Part shown: positions 61,217 to 64,000 of the stretch, piece after piece
Position numbering within the stretch: the stretch's first letter is position 1
Layout: each line of letters begins with the position of its first letter
Notes under the pieces: generated by a model
Told to the model about the DNA's origin: nothing
The model's database searches: none
Seen by the model: only the letters and a program-made list of their open reading frames with translations
Made by a program: the position numbers and the translations under genes
NCBI RefSeq assembly: GCF_000566685.1
Contig: NZ_AZQN01000003.1
Span: 1,054,001-1,118,000, forward strand
Reading direction: 5' to 3'
Source of the DNA: Dyadobacter tibetensis Y620-1
Lineage (GTDB): Bacteria > Bacteroidota > Bacteroidia > Cytophagales > Spirosomataceae
DNA: 64,000 bases

Positions 61217-64000
61217 TTATTCCTTTACAAACTTTCTATAATAGGTGGCGCCATTTATGGTTCTAATTTTCAGCAAATACATTCCTGGTGACAGCTCGCC
61301 AACTGCCATCGTGTTCGAATCGCCAGAGGGGGAATTAGTCAATACTAATCTGCCTGAGAGGTCGAGGATGCTAATGAGAGCATTATCTGATAATCCTTTA
61401 ACTGTAAGCGTGCTGCTGACAGGGTTAGGGGCAATGCTGATGGTCGAACCGTTGCCTTCCAGTCGGAGACTTACAATCTTGGAGAGGCTATAGCTTCCAT
61501 CAATGTCTACGGATTTGAGTCTGTAGTAGCTTACGCCTTCCGGAGCTGGGCTGTAATCGAATAGATAGCTTCCCCCGTTAGAGTTGTTTTGGCTGTCGAC
61601 TCTACCAATGTTAAAGAACTGTTTTCCGTCCGCACTGAATTGTAACTCATAATGGCTGCTGTATTCTTCTGAAGTCGTTTGCCAACTAAGCTCGGCTCCC
61701 CCGGTTTCCGTTGAAGTAGCTATAAACGAAATCAAGGTAACAGGCAATGGATTTTCGGTTTTGTTGGCCAAATAGCCGAAGGTACTAAAGCTGGTGATAC
61801 CTGTAAACTCTACATAGTCTACACCATTCTCTACGCCATATACGGGGCTTTCTAGGTATTGATAGGCATGGGTGCCACTAAATCCTGTTGGGATTTGGTC
61901 GGCCAATACATCGCTGGATGTACCTTCTAATTTAAACCATTTTCCATCAGCTACACCGCCTACAGCAGGATCCAGATTGCCTTGAGCGGCCGTCAGGTCG
62001 GCAGGGTTATAGTACAAACGTACCGTAAAGCTGCTTCCATTGAGTACTGGCGTACCCGTATTAACAACGGTATACATACGGTTGGACAGGGCTGTGGTAT
62101 TATTGCTACCATCTGTTTTGCGCTGGTTGGCTATGTCGCTCTCAAGCAGGTTGTTATTATTGAGAGCCACTGCAGCTGTGTTGAAGTTATAACCCGTCAC
62201 GGCATTGGGGTGGATGGCCATATACTTAATGGTAGGGTTTGCGATATCGTTAATGAAAGGTAGGTATCCATTTTCATCGGCACAGTTCAGCATGAATGCG
62301 AGTTTGGTCTCTGCGTTTGCCACCAGTTGTGGAGGAGCCTGAAGATTAGCTACCTTAATATTTACGAAGGCGATATTATTGTCATAGTCACATTCTCCAA
62401 TCGGAGACCCTGCAATGGGGAATGTCAAGGGGAGGTTTGAGGTTCCCTTATCATTCAGTACTACATATAGATCCAATGGTGCCGTAAATCCGGATATATC
62501 CAATATTACCGATTGTATGGTGCTTGCACCAGTAGCCAAAGGAGCGAACAGGGAGTCCGTGGCGGTGAGCCGGATGGCACCTGGCAGTGTAGGGTTACCG
62601 ACATAAAAACGTACTGGTGTTTTTGCTGGCGCCATGGCTGAACCACTATTCGTGATCCTATAGCTTAGCGCGACGGCATTGGCCGGGTAAGAACAATCGG
62701 TACCGAGGGTCACTTCAGAGAGCACTGCGTCGGGAGCGGCCATAAAACCATTGGGGACGGGAGATAGGTAATTCTGAACATTATAGTTGTTAAAGGGGTA
62801 TAGCCCTGAACCAACGGGATATTCTTTTCGCATATCTTGTTCCAGTCGGGGGACAGTTAAGTCATCGTTGATATTGGTGCTGCGGTAGCCTCTTCCGTTC
62901 CAGACTTTTCTGGCTGGAGCCCAGGCAGAAGTACCGGCTTTAGCACCGAAGACTGTAAGGGCGCCAACAAAGGCAGAGTTTCCGCCCGCCACCACAACAA
63001 ATTCGGCCTGGCCATCATTGTCTACGTCGGCAACGACGGGGTTTTCCATCCAGGTAGCCGTACCTGAGGCTATTTTAAAGAGGTCAGTAGGGTTTGCTGA
63101 GTTGCCATTGATGACTTGAATGTATCGTTCGTCGTTGTAGATAAGTTCTTGATTTCCGTTTCCATTTAAATCAAAGGCTGTAACTCCTGTTTGTCCAGAG
63201 GCATCCACGACAGGAATATCCCAAATTGGTCCACTTGGGTAATTTAGGTTATAAGCGGAAAGGGTAATCGAGTTTGTGAAAATTATTTCTGGTAAATTTT
63301 TAGTTTTTCCGTCCAAGGTGACATCATCGTATACGTTGGCAATGGTGGGCATGGCCTTGTAAACGCTACCACTCCTGAGGGGATAGTCGGTTTTCATTTT
63401 GAGAATGGCTGCCACTGGATCCCATACGACGATCGCTGTTCCGTTGGTATAGGCAATGTCTAAATTTCCATCTAAATCCAGGTCGGCTACTGCAGTAGGA
63501 CCGTCATTATTCGCTGAAATATCGGATCCGGCAATTGTGCTGAGATCAGCTAGGGTAGTGAATTCACCAGTATTCAGATTAACACCAAAGACCTTTGAGC
63601 CCGCTACGATTTCTTTTCCAGGGTTGTTTGGCATAATATCGATCACAACGATATCCTGTCCCCAGCCACGGTTATCTCTACCACTAGGGGCACTATTTCC
63701 CGATGCAACCTTTTTAAGGGTTCTGGTTGATAGGTTGAACTGAAAGATATCCGTACCAATAATAATTTCTGGAATTCCATTTTCATCTATATCAACTACT
63801 CTTGGAGAACCTCCCTTAAAGGTGGTATTTATGGGTGCATCCGATTTATATTCGTAGGAGCTGGCATTACCCGAAATATGATTGAACACATATACATAAC
63901 CGTTTTCATCTATGGCTATGACCTCTGGAGAACCATCCCGATCGATATCAGCCACTGCAGTTTGATTGGTGGACTGGCCCACTTCCACATTCAATTGGAT
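61217..64000 (-). CDS. FG-GAP/VCBS-repeat protein with T9SS sorting domain (5' end beyond window)
   Basis: Secreted protein, at least 927 residues visible; the frame is open through the right edge, so the start and signal peptide are missing. The N-terminal ~370 visible residues carry integrin-alpha-like FG-GAP/VCBS repeats (VADIDRDGSPEVIAIDENGY, VADLDLDGNLDIAYTNG, TAFDLNGNGNQELIYND, VADVDNDGQAEFVVVAGG), which form calcium-binding propellers in known members. A CARDB-like middle (SYRITNSGSAMAPAKTPVRF) follows. Near the C-terminus come the LPVTLISFIATSTE / SYYRLKSVDIDGSYSLSK linker and the type-A sorting domain (IAPNPVSSTLTV to YYRKFVKE). It has its own terminator. Role in adhesion or matrix is inferred. 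Confidence 0.9.
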   Translation of the reverse strand: MQLNVEVGQSTNQTAVADIDRDGSPEVIAIDENGYVYVFNHISGNASSYEYKSDAPINTTFKGGSPRVVDIDENGIPEIIIGTDIFQFNLSTRTLKKVASGNSAPSGRDNRGWGQDIVVIDIMPNNPGKEIVAGSKVFGVNLNTGEFTTLADLSTIAGSDISANNDGPTAVADLDLDGNLDIAYTNGTAIVVWDPVAAILKMKTDYPLRSGSVYKAMPTIANVYDDVTLDGKTKNLPEIIFTNSITLSAYNLNYPSGPIWDIPVVDASGQTGVTAFDLNGNGNQELIYNDERYIQVINGNSANPTDLFKIASGTATWMENPVVADVDNDGQAEFVVVAGGNSAFVGALTVFGAKAGTSAWAPARKVWNGRGYRSTNINDDLTVPRLEQDMRKEYPVGSGLYPFNNYNVQNYLSPVPNGFMAAPDAVLSEVTLGTDCSYPANAVALSYRITNSGSAMAPAKTPVRFYVGNPTLPGAIRLTATDSLFAPLATGASTIQSVILDISGFTAPLDLYVVLNDKGTSNLPLTFPIAGSPIGECDYDNNIAFVNIKVANLQAPPQLVANAETKLAFMLNCADENGYLPFINDIANPTIKYMAIHPNAVTGYNFNTAAVALNNNNLLESDIANQRKTDGSNNTTALSNRMYTVVNTGTPVLNGSSFTVRLYYNPADLTAAQGNLDPAVGGVADGKWFKLEGTSSDVLADQIPTGFSGTHAYQYLESPVYGVENGVDYVEFTGITSFSTFGYLANKTENPLPVTLISFIATSTETGGAELSWQTTSEEYSSHYELQFSADGKQFFNIGRVDSQNNSNGGSYLFDYSPAPEGVSYYRLKSVDIDGSYSLSKIVSLRLEGNGSTISIAPNPVSSTLTVKGLSDNALISILDLSGRLVLTNSPSGDSNTMAVGELSPGMYLLKIRTINGATYYRKFVKE

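Overview
The window reads as a chromosomal segment of a Bacteroidota bacterium, most likely Cytophagales (Spirosomataceae/Dyadobacter-like). The signs are a SusC/SusD pair, at least five secreted proteins ending in a type IX secretion system (T9SS) type-A sorting domain after a shared LPVTL..F / ENLYRLKM linker, three 'Reg_prop + Y_Y_Y' beta-propeller sensor kinases, and almost no Shine-Dalgarno sequences. The genus is inference. Both edges cut genes: SusC on the left and an FG-GAP/T9SS protein on the right. I saw no rRNA, tRNA, CRISPR array, transposase or phage gene.

Layout. 1-4.7 kb: SusC/SusD nutrient uptake pair with a strong terminator. 5-9.2 kb: response regulator RR1 convergent with sensor kinase HK1, with a perfect 24-bp inverted repeat between them. 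9.7-17 kb: T9SS surface proteins on the minus strand, including a 4.4-kb gene with three tandem ~720-bp repeats that is split by a frameshift, plus a 1.4-kb spacer with a T9SS gene remnant and a 32-bp direct repeat. 17.3-21 kb: two sister regulators (RR2, RR3) flanking a heparinase II/III-family lyase. 21-25.4 kb: a gene remnant, a two-gene secreted-protein unit and a C1q-like secreted protein. 26-31.5 kb: HK2 and RR4 divergent, bordered on the far side by a second C1q-like protein, giving a mirror-like C1q-HK-RR-C1q order. 32-38.9 kb: a 2313-residue SBBP/Ig-repeat adhesin. 39-42.2 kb: HK3, whose ATP-binding G1 box is degenerate.

42.6-59 kb is the most unusual part: a compact minus-strand operon, in transcription order SDR, Sfp-type phosphopantetheinyl transferase, a 3496-residue polyketide synthase with no acyltransferase domain, a 198-residue protein of unknown role, a free-standing acyltransferase/PfaD-type enoylreductase fusion, and an acyl-CoA dehydrogenase. 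This is the logic of a trans-AT polyketide synthase. The megasynthase reads KS-(inactive-looking DH)-KR-ACP-ACP-ACP-KS-KS-ACP-TE. An AraC-family regulator lies upstream at 59.4-60.5 kb.

How it may fit together (inference). The kinases lack the fused receiver/HTH found in classical hybrid two-component systems, so they probably signal to the four free-standing LuxR/NarL-type regulators, which in turn may control the interleaved secreted proteins and lyase. The PKS operon is self-sufficient for carrier activation (PPTase), acyl loading (trans-AT), keto reduction, enoyl reduction and release (TE). Its product cannot be named from sequence alone.
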